Positions 33,831 to 42,158 of a stretch of DNA of 64,000 nucleotides are shown one piece after another. The position numbers and the translations under genes are program-made. Each line of letters opens with the position of its first letter. Position 1 is the stretch's first letter. The DNA is taken from positions 3,162,001-3,226,000 of the forward strand of contig NZ_CP039121.1 in the NCBI RefSeq assembly GCF_014131735.1. Direction: 5' to 3'. This stretch comes from Lactiplantibacillus plantarum. Its GTDB lineage: Bacteria; Bacillota; Bacilli; Lactobacillales; Lactobacillaceae. The notes under the pieces were generated by a model. The model searched no databases. It was not told the origin of the DNA and saw only the letters and a list, made by a program, of their open reading frames with translations.

Positions 33831-35261
33831 TCATAGTCCCAACATTCGCTTCAGCAGCTTTTCATTACGTTTATTATGGATCGGTACCATTAAGCGCGTG
33901 GTATATTTTGCCAAAACACCTTGCTTATACACAGATTTTTGATTACTAAACGTCTCAAAGCCTGTCTTACCGCCTTTATAGCGTCCCATTCCAGAATAAC
34001 CCACACCACCGAAACCCATTGAATGCGAACCCGCATGCAAGGATAACTCATTAATATCTACTCCGCCAGATGATGTCTGCGAAATAATTTGATTCAAATG
34101 CCTTGAACTCCTACCAAATAAGTACATGGCTAACGGCTTTTCATGAGAGTTAATAAAAGCGATGGCTTCATCAAGTGAATCATACGTAAAGATCGATAAA
34201 ATAGGTCCAAAAATTTCATTTCTGGCAATCTGTAAATCTCGATCAGGATTAATCGCCAACGTTAATGGAATTAGCCGTCTTTTCACGTCCGGAACCAATT
34301 CATTATTTGGATTAATCGTTATCAGCCTAGTTCCCCGTTGCCGAGCTTCAGTAAGCATTCCCAAAATCCGATCGTAAGAACGATCGTTGATAATGGCAGA
34401 ATATTCAGAATTATTAATGTAAGTTGGAAATGCTTGCGCAAGTTGTGCAGTGATTAAGCGCACGTATTCATCCAACTGGTCAGTGGGAAGTAACACATAA
34501 TCGGTGTCCAAACAAATCTGACCACTATTACCAGAACGACTACGCGCAATCTTGGCAGCTGTCATTTGCTTGTTAGCATCTGGTAAAACAACGGCTGGAT
34601 TTTTACCACCCAGTTCTAAAACAACCGGTGTTAAATTAGGAGCCGCCGCCGATAATACCTTCTTACCAGTTTCAGAGCCACCTGTAAAAACTAGTTTGTC
34701 CCAATCCAGTGCTGAAAACTGAGCCGCAATATCAGCTTCTCCTGTCACTACTGCAAAGTTCTTTTCATTTAAATACTGTTGTGACAATTTCTGGACCAGT
34801 GCCGCTGTCTTAGGGGTATACTCAGAGATCTTTACCATCACTCGATTCCCCGCTGCAATCGCTTCTACCGCTGGATCTAGCGCAAGATCGATTGGTGCAT
34901 TAAACGGCGACATGATACCAACTACACCTAATGGTTCATTATAAACATACTGTTTAGTTCCAGTTAATGCCATCAAACCCGACCGTTGCTTAGCTGGTAG
35001 TATCCATTTACGAAGATGCTTCTTAATATATGCAATCGTCGCTAGTGGTCCGGTTAAATCAGCACTTACAATTTGTAGCGGATCACGCTGCCCAAAATCT
35101 GCTTGAAGTGCCGTGATTAATTCTGAAATATTATCCCGAATCAATGCCTCAATCTGATTTAAAACAGTCACACGCTCTTCATAGGTCATTGGTTGCGCAC
35201 GGTCATACTGTGTCTTTTGCAAGTTAAAAATTTGGTGCATCTCATTAATTGTAGTCATCAT
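33831..35261 (-). CDS. Aldehyde dehydrogenase (coniferyl-aldehyde type)
   Basis: The 476-residue enzyme has the ALDH signatures: NAD loop VFTGGSETGKKVL, general-base region VVLELGGKNPAVV, and the nucleophilic Cys in SGNSGQICLDTDYVLL. The short N-terminus and the C-terminal extension RLMVPIHNKRNEKLLKRML fit the class that oxidises aromatic or long-chain aldehydes, often membrane-attached through the tail. The gene directly follows a tetR gene and shares its operator type. AAGGAG precedes the ATG-ATG start at 35261. Confidence 0.88.
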   Translation of the reverse strand: MMTTINEMHQIFNLQKTQYDRAQPMTYEERVTVLNQIEALIRDNISELITALQADFGQRDPLQIVSADLTGPLATIAYIKKHLRKWILPAKQRSGLMALTGTKQYVYNEPLGVVGIMSPFNAPIDLALDPAVEAIAAGNRVMVKISEYTPKTAALVQKLSQQYLNEKNFAVVTGEADIAAQFSALDWDKLVFTGGSETGKKVLSAAAPNLTPVVLELGGKNPAVVLPDANKQMTAAKIARSRSGNSGQICLDTDYVLLPTDQLDEYVRLITAQLAQAFPTYINNSEYSAIINDRSYDRILGMLTEARQRGTRLITINPNNELVPDVKRRLIPLTLAINPDRDLQIARNEIFGPILSIFTYDSLDEAIAFINSHEKPLAMYLFGRSSRHLNQIISQTSSGGVDINELSLHAGSHSMGFGGVGYSGMGRYKGGKTGFETFSNQKSVYKQGVLAKYTTRLMVPIHNKRNEKLLKRMLGL

Positions 35262-35272
35262 AGCTCTCCTTT

Positions 35273-35292
35273 TTAATCGAACAATCGTTTAA
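35273..35292. promoter_or_regulatory. TetR operator 2 (ALDH gene)
   Basis: TTAATCGA-ACAA-TCGTTTAA is a near-perfect dyad (7 of 8 pairs) next to the ALDH ribosome binding site and shares both half-sites with operator 1. Confidence 0.7.
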
Positions 35293-35324
35293 TTATAGAC
35301 AAAAAAATATCATGTTCTGATATT

Positions 35325-35900
35325 TTATTTTTTCAATAGTGCATTCATACACATCACAACCACTTGATCGATCATAATTGTCTTATTATCAATTTGACGT
35401 GTTTTTAAGGCTTTAACAAACAAAACAATTGGTGCGTAAACAAAACCTAAAATAACTGCCGGTGAAGAAATGACAAATTCAGGTGTATGTTTGACTGCTT
35501 CAAAAAGTTGCTCGAAACCTTGATAGGATTCCTCCTTTTTGATTTTTAAGCTATCAAGAATGGGCGAATTATTGAATTGTTCAATAATCATTAATGCTTC
35601 GTAATATTGCATGCCGAAATCGTATAACGCATACATAAACTGTTGGACAAACTTAACTGAGTTATTGGGTTTGGTATTGATATTTTGACTTAAAAATGCT
35701 GCTAACTGTCGCTTTTTAGCAAGGTAGACCTGCTTTAGAAGATCCTCTTTATCTGAAAAATAAACGTAAATAGTTGACGAAGAAATACCACTCGCTTTGG
35801 CAATTTTGGACATCGAAACATCCGCAATTCCCTCTTTTAGAATAATACGACTTACTTCATCGATAATACTCTTCTCTTTGTCTAAATCTTTTTCCCGCAT
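35325..35900 (-). CDS. TetR family repressor
   Basis: The 191-residue protein has an N-terminal TetR HTH: IADVSMSKIAKASGISSSTI then YVYFSDKEDLLKQVYLAKK, and an effector domain of ordinary size. AGAGGG lies properly before ATG 35900; a GTG three codons earlier is too close. Operators upstream of itself and upstream of the ALDH gene carry the same half-site, so it controls both. The inducer is probably an aldehyde or a membrane-active compound, by inference from the neighbour. Confidence 0.86.
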   Translation of the reverse strand: MREKDLDKEKSIIDEVSRIILKEGIADVSMSKIAKASGISSSTIYVYFSDKEDLLKQVYLAKKRQLAAFLSQNINTKPNNSVKFVQQFMYALYDFGMQYYEALMIIEQFNNSPILDSLKIKKEESYQGFEQLFEAVKHTPEFVISSPAVILGFVYAPIVLFVKALKTRQIDNKTIMIDQVVVMCMNALLKK

Positions 35901-35915
35901 ATTTGGCACCCTCTT

Positions 35916-35939
35916 TTAATCGATTGAACGTTCGATTAA
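35916..35939. promoter_or_regulatory. TetR operator 1 (tetR gene)
   Basis: TTAATCGA-N8-TCGATTAA is a perfect eight-base dyad upstream of the repressor gene. Compared with operator 2 the centre is four bases longer. Confidence 0.75.
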
Positions 35940-36152
35940 TAATATAAAACTATCCCTAATAAATGTCAATTAAAATTATTAGAAATTTTATGGATGTGGC
36001 ACCTGTACGCAAAAAATCACTAGCTATATATACCTGAGAATCTACAATCAGCATCTTGAGGATTGGGTATACTCAAAAACGGCAAGCCTTTTTGAGGAGC
36101 ACCTGCCGCTTACTTTGCTATTATCAATCAATTGAGTATAGTGATAACCAGG

Positions 36153-36331
36153 CTATTTCAATCTAGCCTTAATATCAGCATCTGAAAAATCATTGCTACC
36201 GTCCTTTTTTATTTCGCCATTATTTAATGGTAATTGCATATCTATATACTGCTTACACTTTAGTAAGGTAACTGTAATTCTTTGCAGCCTTATCTAAACT
36301 GTTATAAATACGACCATCAAAAACAGATTAG
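36153..36331 (-). pseudogene. Remnant of a decayed gene
   Basis: One minus-strand frame reads FDGRIYNSLDKAAKNYSYLTK and then stops; the adjacent frame continues CKQYIDMQLPLNNGEIKKDG and SNDFSDADIKARLK to a TAG at 36155. Joined, they look like the C-terminus of one protein after a single-base change. A stop lies directly before the first part, so only a fragment of about 55 codons remains. I do not recognise the parent family. Confidence 0.45.
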
Positions 36332-36382
36332 AATTCCTATTCACCTAATAAATCCGTAACTATTGAAAAACAAATTTTAGCA

Positions 36383-36862
36383 TCACTTATGGTACGGACT
36401 TCCCACATTAATCATAAACGCCCGATAAACCTGCTCCGACAGCACTAACCGCATTAATTGGTGAGGTAACGTGAAACGCCCAAACGAAATCTGAGTATCC
36501 GCGCGCTTCAGCACTTCCGGTGATAATCCCAGCGAACCACCGATTACGAAATCAATATCACTGTGACCATACGTCGTTAGTTTATCAATTTCCGCCGCAA
36601 ATTCTTCACTCGAGCGTTCTTTGCCCAAAATTGCTAGCGCGTATACGTAATCGCGATCCTTGATCTTTTCTAGGATCCGTTGGCCCTCTTTGGCCTTCAC
36701 ATTTTCCATCTCTGCGTTACTTAATGACTCTGGAGCCTTTTCATCTGGCACTTCAACAATCTGGAATTTTGCAAATTTACTCATTCTTTTCGCATATTCC
36801 GCAATCCCCTGTTTGAAGTATTTCTCTTTTAATTTCCCGACACAGATAATTTTGATGTTCAT
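36383..36862 (-). CDS. rlmH: 23S rRNA pseudouridine-1915 N3-methyltransferase
   Basis: The 159-residue SPOUT methyltransferase is full length for RlmH. It starts [20 protein letters not shown], has the trefoil-knot SAM segment [10 protein letters not shown] and the conserved [16 protein letters not shown] end. It methylates N3 of pseudouridine in helix 69 of 23S rRNA. It ends the walR-to-rlmH order but is separated from htrA by a 550-base region with DnaA boxes. The 3' end of rlmH is the usual SCC integration site in staphylococci; no direct repeat is evident here. Confidence 0.97.
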   Translation of the reverse strand: MNIKIICVGKLKEKYFKQGIAEYAKRMSKFAKFQIVEVPDEKAPESLSNAEMENVKAKEGQRILEKIKDRDYVYALAILGKERSSEEFAAEIDKLTTYGHSDIDFVIGGSLGLSPEVLKRADTQISFGRFTLPHQLMRLVLSEQVYRAFMINVGSPYHK

Positions 36863-37416
36863 AATTGACCGCCTTTACACAAGTTATTAACATAGTTATC
36901 CACAGGTGCATAACTCAATAATCAATATATTGTGTTGAACACCAGTTCGCCACAATATTTATTTAGCCTCGTTTTGTCAAGACCTTTCCGACTTATCCAC
37001 AGTTTTGCACAGCAACACTTGTTCGTGGATTCCGGTTACAAATCCTATTATATCAAGAACCGAGGCCTATTAAAATAACTTTTTAAAATTAAATCCACAG
37101 GCCAGTCCGGCGCCTGTGGATAACTTTTAAACAAGCTTCAACCCCGTGGTTCCGGCTGTTCATAAATTTCGACTAACGCGACTAAAATTTATCACCAAAG
37201 TTGTCCACACTTTTGCACACCATCAAATTCGACAATAAATGCTTTCTGCTATTTCAACCAGTTTGTTCGGCTTTTGTCGCAACCATTGCCAGCTTTCGCA
37301 AATTTAGTCGATTATTGAAAATCGATTCTTCGTTTTTTCATAATTTCGGCTACTAACCTAAAAAAACGCCCCCGACTGCTTTATCCAGTCAGGGACGTTT
37401 ATGAAATTCTCATTTA
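36863..37416. promoter_or_regulatory. DnaA-box cluster between rlmH and htrA
   Basis: There is no gene. Exact TTATCCACA occurs at 36896-36904 and 36993-37001, and its reverse TGTGGATAA at 37115-37123. One-mismatch boxes are GGTGCATAA at 36905-36913 (reverse), TTTTGCACA at 37003-37011, TTGTCCACA at 37201-37209 and TTTTGCACA at 37211-37219. The pair TTATCCACA-G-TTTTGCACA is mirrored by TTGTCCACA-C-TTTTGCACA, two boxes with one base between them. The strand mix and density are typical of a DnaA-binding locus. Confidence 0.75.
37361..37400 (-). terminator. htrA terminator
   Basis: An imperfect stem, AAACG-CCC-CGACTG with CAGTC-GGG-CGTTT, follows the htrA stop and has A-runs on the plus strand. 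Confidence 0.75.
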
Positions 37417-38679
37417 TTAGTTACTTTGTTTAGTTAACGTTTTGGTAGTTTCCGTCAACTTCATGTTGGCTGTCTTGAGTTTTCCGTTATGGTAGTATTT
37501 CACCGTCACGGTATCATTAACCGAATGGGCATACAGGGCACTCCGTAACGTGGCTAAGCTGGTCACTTTCTTGCCACCTAGCTCCGTAATCACATCGTAC
37601 TTCGTTAACCCAGCAGCTTTAGCCGGTGAACCTGAGTACGTCTTCATGATGACGACACCCTTCGTCACACTGGTTGGTAACTTAAGAACAGACTTCTGAT
37701 CACTAGAAGAAATATTGGATAGGTCATAGGTTGCAACCCCTAAAGCCGGCCGAACGACTTCACCCTTTTGAACCAATTCATTGATGATCTTCACAACTTC
37801 ATTACTTGGAATTGCAAAGCCCATCCCTTCGACACTAGTCCCAGAATTATCTGAGGCCAACTTCATCGAGTTGATCCCGATAACTTGTCCAGCAATGTTG
37901 AACAACGGACCACCAGAGTTTCCAGAGTTAATTGCCGTATCTGTTTGGATAACCGTCGCGTACCCCGTCGTTTGACCAGATGTATTCGTCGTCGCCACGG
38001 TCCGCTTCTTCGCTGAAATGATTCCTTGCGTCAAGGTCGTTGCGTAATTAGAGCCCATCGGTGACCCAATGGCTAAGGCCGTTTCACCAACCTTGATATT
38101 ATCTGAGTTACCAAAGCTAGCCGTCTTCGTTACTTTAGAAGAATTGATTTTCAGAACGGCCAAGTCAGTCACAGAATCGGTTCCGACAATTTTAGCTGAC
38201 AACTTAGTCCCATCACTCATAATCACTCGAATGGCACTTGAACCACTCACCACGTGATTATTCGTTACAATATAAGCCGCGTCACCGCTCTTCTTATAGA
38301 TCAACCCAGAACCTTCACTGTACTCTTCCAGCTTACTAGAGCTAGAATCTGAACTGGATGAACTATCACTGCCAGACGAGTCATCGCCACCCAAAATACC
38401 ACTCCAACTGCTTGAAGAGCTCTTCTTTTGGAGATTAATGACCGATACAACGGCCGCCTTGTTATTTTCAAACACCTTGGTCGCCTGTGAACTGACATTG
38501 ACCTTAACGTTCGTCGTTGACGTTGACCCCGATTTATTAGAACCAGTTGGTACACTGGTCGATGACGTTGCGATGTTATTGTTTTGGAAATAATTAATAC
38601 CGCCGTAAGCAACACCACCACCGATTAAACCAGCTACTAGTGCGGTTACTGCGACTTTGATTAATGATTTATTAGCCAT
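37417..38679 (-). CDS. htrA: HtrA-like surface serine protease with PDZ domain
   Basis: The 420-residue protein has an N-terminal membrane anchor (residues about 7-30), a Ser/Thr-rich linker (85-117), and a trypsin-like domain with His142 in TNNHVVSG, Asp172 in DSVTDLAVL and Ser255 in NSGNSGGPLF. A PDZ domain follows at about 320-410 with GSPAKAAGLTKYDVITELGG. It degrades misfolded proteins outside the membrane. It belongs to the WalRK neighbourhood. Its Shine-Dalgarno GGGAGGG is 21 bases from the start, but a 14-base UUCG hairpin lies in between, which brings the effective distance to seven. Confidence 0.95.
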   Translation of the reverse strand: MANKSLIKVAVTALVAGLIGGGVAYGGINYFQNNNIATSSTSVPTGSNKSGSTSTTNVKVNVSSQATKVFENNKAAVVSVINLQKKSSSSSWSGILGGDDSSGSDSSSSSDSSSSKLEEYSEGSGLIYKKSGDAAYIVTNNHVVSGSSAIRVIMSDGTKLSAKIVGTDSVTDLAVLKINSSKVTKTASFGNSDNIKVGETALAIGSPMGSNYATTLTQGIISAKKRTVATTNTSGQTTGYATVIQTDTAINSGNSGGPLFNIAGQVIGINSMKLASDNSGTSVEGMGFAIPSNEVVKIINELVQKGEVVRPALGVATYDLSNISSSDQKSVLKLPTSVTKGVVIMKTYSGSPAKAAGLTKYDVITELGGKKVTSLATLRSALYAHSVNDTVTVKYYHNGKLKTANMKLTETTKTLTKQSN

Positions 38680-38684
38680 AATTG

Positions 38685-38707
38685 CGCGTCGAAACGCGAT
38701 CCCTCCC
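38685..38707 (-). promoter_or_regulatory. Hairpin-spaced ribosome binding site of htrA
   Basis: On the minus strand GGGAGGG (38707-38701) is followed by AT and the stem CGCGT-TTCG-ACGCG (38698-38685) with a UUCG tetraloop, then CAATT before ATG at 38679. Without the hairpin the spacing would be too long for initiation. Confidence 0.65.
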
Positions 38708-38789
38708 TACTAATGCTTATTTTAAGTTTATTTTAGCGAAAAAGTGTGATTTTTTTATGACTGAAGCGTTGTGAAACATTAAAGCTAAC

Positions 38790-39605
38790 CTATAACGTGA
38801 TTAACTTAGTCGCTTGTTCTGGCTCCGTATCGTACAATTGAAAATCATGCTCAACACCAAAATCTCGTTCCGTCATCATGGAAGCAACCGTTAAATGCGC
38901 CAAGGACTTCAAGTTATTATCCTGACTACGATGCCCTAAGTAAATCCGCTTGGTATGCCGGCCAATCACATCCATCAAGGCGTTCGCACCATCTTCATTC
39001 GATAAATGGCCCTCATCACCAATAATTCGCTGCTTTAATGGCCATGGATACCGACCCATCCGCAACATTTCTAAGTCATGATTACATTCAAATAAATAGC
39101 CGTCAGCGTCTTTGATTACACCTTCAACGTGCTCTGAAACGTAGCCCGTATCCGTAATGATGACAAACGATTTTCCGGCATGATGTAGCTCATAAAATTG
39201 TGGCTCGGCCGCATCATGTGACACACTAAATGATTCCACGTCGAGATCACCTAGTCCAAGCGTCGTGTTCGGGTCAAAGACATGACATAATTCGGCAGGA
39301 ACGTTGCCGATTTTATGCGCCATTGCGTCCCAGGTCCCCTGATTAGCATAAACATCCATACCATACTTCCGCGCTAAAATCCCCGCAGAATGGCAGTGAT
39401 CAGTGTGTTCATGGCTAATAAATAAACTATCGACTTCATTAATATCACGATCGATCGACGCCATTAAATTAGCAATTTTTTTGCCACTTAGCCCCGCATC
39501 AACCAATACTTTGTGCTCTGGCGTTTCGATGTACGTCACGTTACCCGTACTACCCGATGCCAGAATGCTTACTTTCATATCATCCGTTGCTAATTTTAAT
39601 ACCAT
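38790..39605 (-). CDS. walJ: MBL-fold metallohydrolase WalJ/YycJ
   Basis: The 271-residue protein is a metallo-beta-lactamase fold enzyme: ILASGSTGNVTYIETPEHKV opens the fold, FISHEHTDHCHSAGILARKY holds the H-x-H-x-D-H metal site, and YLFECNHDLEMLRMGRYP and IYLGHRSQDNN give the later ligands. In related bacteria WalJ is a double-strand exonuclease linked to DNA repair, encoded in the walRK operon. The start could be ATG 39605 (AGGAAGAG eight bases upstream) or the later ATG 39578 at MKVSILASG. Confidence 0.92.
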   Translation of the reverse strand: MVLKLATDDMKVSILASGSTGNVTYIETPEHKVLVDAGLSGKKIANLMASIDRDINEVDSLFISHEHTDHCHSAGILARKYGMDVYANQGTWDAMAHKIGNVPAELCHVFDPNTTLGLGDLDVESFSVSHDAAEPQFYELHHAGKSFVIITDTGYVSEHVEGVIKDADGYLFECNHDLEMLRMGRYPWPLKQRIIGDEGHLSNEDGANALMDVIGRHTKRIYLGHRSQDNNLKSLAHLTVASMMTERDFGVEHDFQLYDTEPEQATKLITL

Positions 39606-39966
39606 TATTTAGGCTCTTCCTATCTCTGAAATCCATTACTATCTTCATATGATACACGCTTTTAGCGGGGTTGAAAAGCAAGCCACCTGCAAGTGCTCAA
39701 ACTTAACGTCCACGACTATCGCCATCACGCGGTTAGTCTAGTTTACTGTCGTGTATGCGCGCACTAGTTTACCGACCATTATAAACTCACACGAAACCGC
39801 GAACATCAACGCTGAGCAATCCACGCTACGTCCATGGCACCTCAACATTGGCGTATCAAAACTAGTCAAAAATCTAGTCACCAAAAAACGGGCCTGTTAA
39901 GAAAAACACCCTTCTTCACAGCACCCGTTATTCGACAACGACACCTAGTCGTTAAATTGGTTTTCA
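39606..39966. other. Gene-free stretch between walJ and yycI with a terminator
   Basis: The only strong element is the hairpin at 39883-39930. The break means walJ-htrA need their own promoter, which I cannot place with certainty; the plus-strand frames here are short and unsupported. Confidence 0.5.
39883..39930 (-). terminator. Terminator after yycI
   Basis: AACGGG and CCCGTT flank an inner CTGT-AGAA / TTCT-ACAG stem, with an A-run on the plus strand that becomes Ts downstream of yycI. Confidence 0.75.
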
Positions 39967-40821
39967 CTAATCAATTGCATTCCACATCATTCCGACCGTC
40001 GCATCTAAACTACTCGTATCACTAGCCGTACTACCGTTCTTCATTGAAGAACCAGTAAAGGCATTGATACGGTGCAGTGTAACGTTAGAACTATTCTTAC
40101 CCCGGACCGCAAAGATCCACGTTGGGACGTAAACACTACTATCCTTCAATTTCAATAACCGAGAATACCCAAGCTTTGCCCAAACGACCCGGGAGCTACT
40201 TGCCACCTGATTATATTGATACAACGCAACCAGGGCCTTTTTTTCACTGATCGTAACAGCCTTTTCGCGTAAAGTTTTGACGTGATTGACGTACGTCTGA
40301 GTATAACTTGTCAGCTGCTTGTTTTTATTAACAAATAGGTGGACTTGCCCAGCGCCAGTCATGATCTCGCCATCCGCAACCTTTTGAACAAAAACGTAAT
40401 CGCCGTTAGACGACAAATCCGCATCATAGACGTACTCGGTTCCATGGATTACATTGGTCCGCTGACTCATAAACGTCGTCAAGTCCGCTTTAGGATTGCG
40501 GGTATCGATAGTGGTGGTTGCCCGTAGTGTGCTCACGAGCTTACCGCCACTTTGCACCCGGGCTGTCTGTTCAGTTAACTGACTCAACAATTGTTTGAGA
40601 CCACTCTCGTTACTGCCCGCAATATAGTAACCCGTCCCTTCGCTCGTGTCCGGGTTTTTAAAGCTAATATTATCTGCGCGCATTTCACGAATTATCGTGG
40701 TCGCCGTATCACCAGTCGTTTGTGTCGACTTAGAGCTCGTTTGCACGAACATAAAACCCAAGAAGATATCTAGAACAACAAATGCTAGTAGGAAAATCCA
40801 CTCAATTCTCCGAAAATTCAT
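39967..40821 (-). CDS. yycI: WalRK-associated membrane protein YycI
   Basis: The 284-residue protein starts MNFRRIEWIFLLAFVVLDIF, a single membrane anchor typical of YycI, then an extracytoplasmic two-domain part. YycI and YycH bind WalK and modulate its activity. GGAGGTGG precedes ATG 40821, eleven bases downstream of the yycH stop. The frame is open 16 codons further, with no start signal. Sequence outside the anchor is poorly conserved, so the call rests on context as well. Confidence 0.92.
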   Translation of the reverse strand: MNFRRIEWIFLLAFVVLDIFLGFMFVQTSSKSTQTTGDTATTIIREMRADNISFKNPDTSEGTGYYIAGSNESGLKQLLSQLTEQTARVQSGGKLVSTLRATTTIDTRNPKADLTTFMSQRTNVIHGTEYVYDADLSSNGDYVFVQKVADGEIMTGAGQVHLFVNKNKQLTSYTQTYVNHVKTLREKAVTISEKKALVALYQYNQVASSSRVVWAKLGYSRLLKLKDSSVYVPTWIFAVRGKNSSNVTLHRINAFTGSSMKNGSTASDTSSLDATVGMMWNAID

Positions 40822-40832
40822 GCGGCCACCTC

Positions 40833-42158
40833 CTAAGATCCACTTAACATCGACGTATATGTCCGCCAAGTGCCATTATAGTAGACATAATACGTCGGCG
40901 TCAGGTCGATCACGAGTTTGGACGACTTGTTCTGTGACCATTCGTAGCCAAGTTCAATACTGCCAATTTTACTGTCTTTATAACCAGCGGCCTTCAGACG
41001 TTTTAACACACTTGTCGAACTCGGTAAGGTCACCGCTTGCTTCTGACCAGTAGTTGGTACTGGCACCTGCAAACTGTACAGTGAGAAGTAGTAACGGTCT
41101 AACCCGTTAGAAGTGAGCTGAATCCGGACATCGCCATTTTCGGTCTGATTAAAGATCGGGAACCCTTCAACATAGCTCCGGTAAATGACACTATTACTCG
41201 TTGCATCAAAACCGTAGTAGCGGATATTATCCATTGGGACACCGAGACTAGTTAACAAATTGAAGCTCTTCTTTAGCTGATTAGTCAGTGATAGGTTCCG
41301 CGTGGTTCCTGAATCACTATAATCTTCGAAATACACTGTTCCTAGCTTAGAATCCACCGTCATGCGCTTGTAACTACCCGTTGTATACTCCTGCTTACCA
41401 CTGCGATTATGCACTGAAACGGTCGAATTACCATCCGCATCTAGTAATCGGTTGGCAATCTCACTCGCAGCCGCTTTACTCATCAAGTAGCTATAATGTT
41501 GCATCGTAACTTGCTTTGGATAATCAATATACGTTGTATTATCCTCATAGGTCATCTTGACAGCAATCCGTTTGACCTTGTCGACTGCCAAAACTTTTTT
41601 CAACGACGACAGAGATTTTTTCTTCAACCGAACACTATAAATCTCATGATGGTCATCATTCAAAAAGTAGATGTGATTCGTATCATTGATTGGAATCACG
41701 ATCCGACTAAATTCCGAGGAGCGAAAATTACTGAGATGTTGCTTGAAGACCGTATTAAACATACTGACAGTAATACTGTCAGGAAAGTTCAATACGTACG
41801 AATCAGTTCCATTTAAGAGCGCACGGTAGCTTTTTGCCGACGTAATGCGAACTTTAGAGATACTCCGCGCATCCCATTTGCGTAACTGCTCACTAAATTG
41901 ACTGACTAAGCTGACATTTTTATTAATCAGCAGGGATTGGCCACCCTGACTGTTAGTGTGAATTAATTGTGTCGGTAAATAAATATCATCGATTGTCCGA
42001 GTTGTCAACGAAGAGTTCGATGACGTCGTACTAACCTTGCTTTCATGCTCATAGCGTGACGGATTCAACCAGATATACATGGATAAAACCACGCTCAATA
42101 AGATCAGAATCGTCAATAAAATGGGTAAGATAAAGCGTCTAAGCTTGTGAGTCGTCAT
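40833..42158 (-). CDS. yycH: WalRK-associated membrane protein YycH
   Basis: The 441-residue protein has an N-terminal anchor (FILPILLTILILLSVVLSMY), a large extracytoplasmic region of YycH type (Ser/Thr-rich, with the conserved YLMSKAAAS-like helix), and no catalytic motifs. Its start ATG 42158 has GAGGAGG upstream and overlaps the end of walK by 20 bases, so it is translationally coupled. It restrains WalK. An upstream-extended frame reads 63 further codons inside walK and is not used. Confidence 0.92.
   Translation of the reverse strand: MTTHKLRRFILPILLTILILLSVVLSMYIWLNPSRYEHESKVSTTSSNSSLTTRTIDDIYLPTQLIHTNSQGGQSLLINKNVSLVSQFSEQLRKWDARSISKVRITSAKSYRALLNGTDSYVLNFPDSITVSMFNTVFKQHLSNFRSSEFSRIVIPINDTNHIYFLNDDHHEIYSVRLKKKSLSSLKKVLAVDKVKRIAVKMTYEDNTTYIDYPKQVTMQHYSYLMSKAAASEIANRLLDADGNSTVSVHNRSGKQEYTTGSYKRMTVDSKLGTVYFEDYSDSGTTRNLSLTNQLKKSFNLLTSLGVPMDNIRYYGFDATSNSVIYRSYVEGFPIFNQTENGDVRIQLTSNGLDRYYFSLYSLQVPVPTTGQKQAVTLPSSTSVLKRLKAAGYKDSKIGSIELGYEWSQNKSSKLVIDLTPTYYVYYNGTWRTYTSMLSGS

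Noticed and set aside
36383-36862. SCC-like integration at rlmH
   Set aside because: No recombinase and no direct repeat of the rlmH end was found in the neighbouring DNA.
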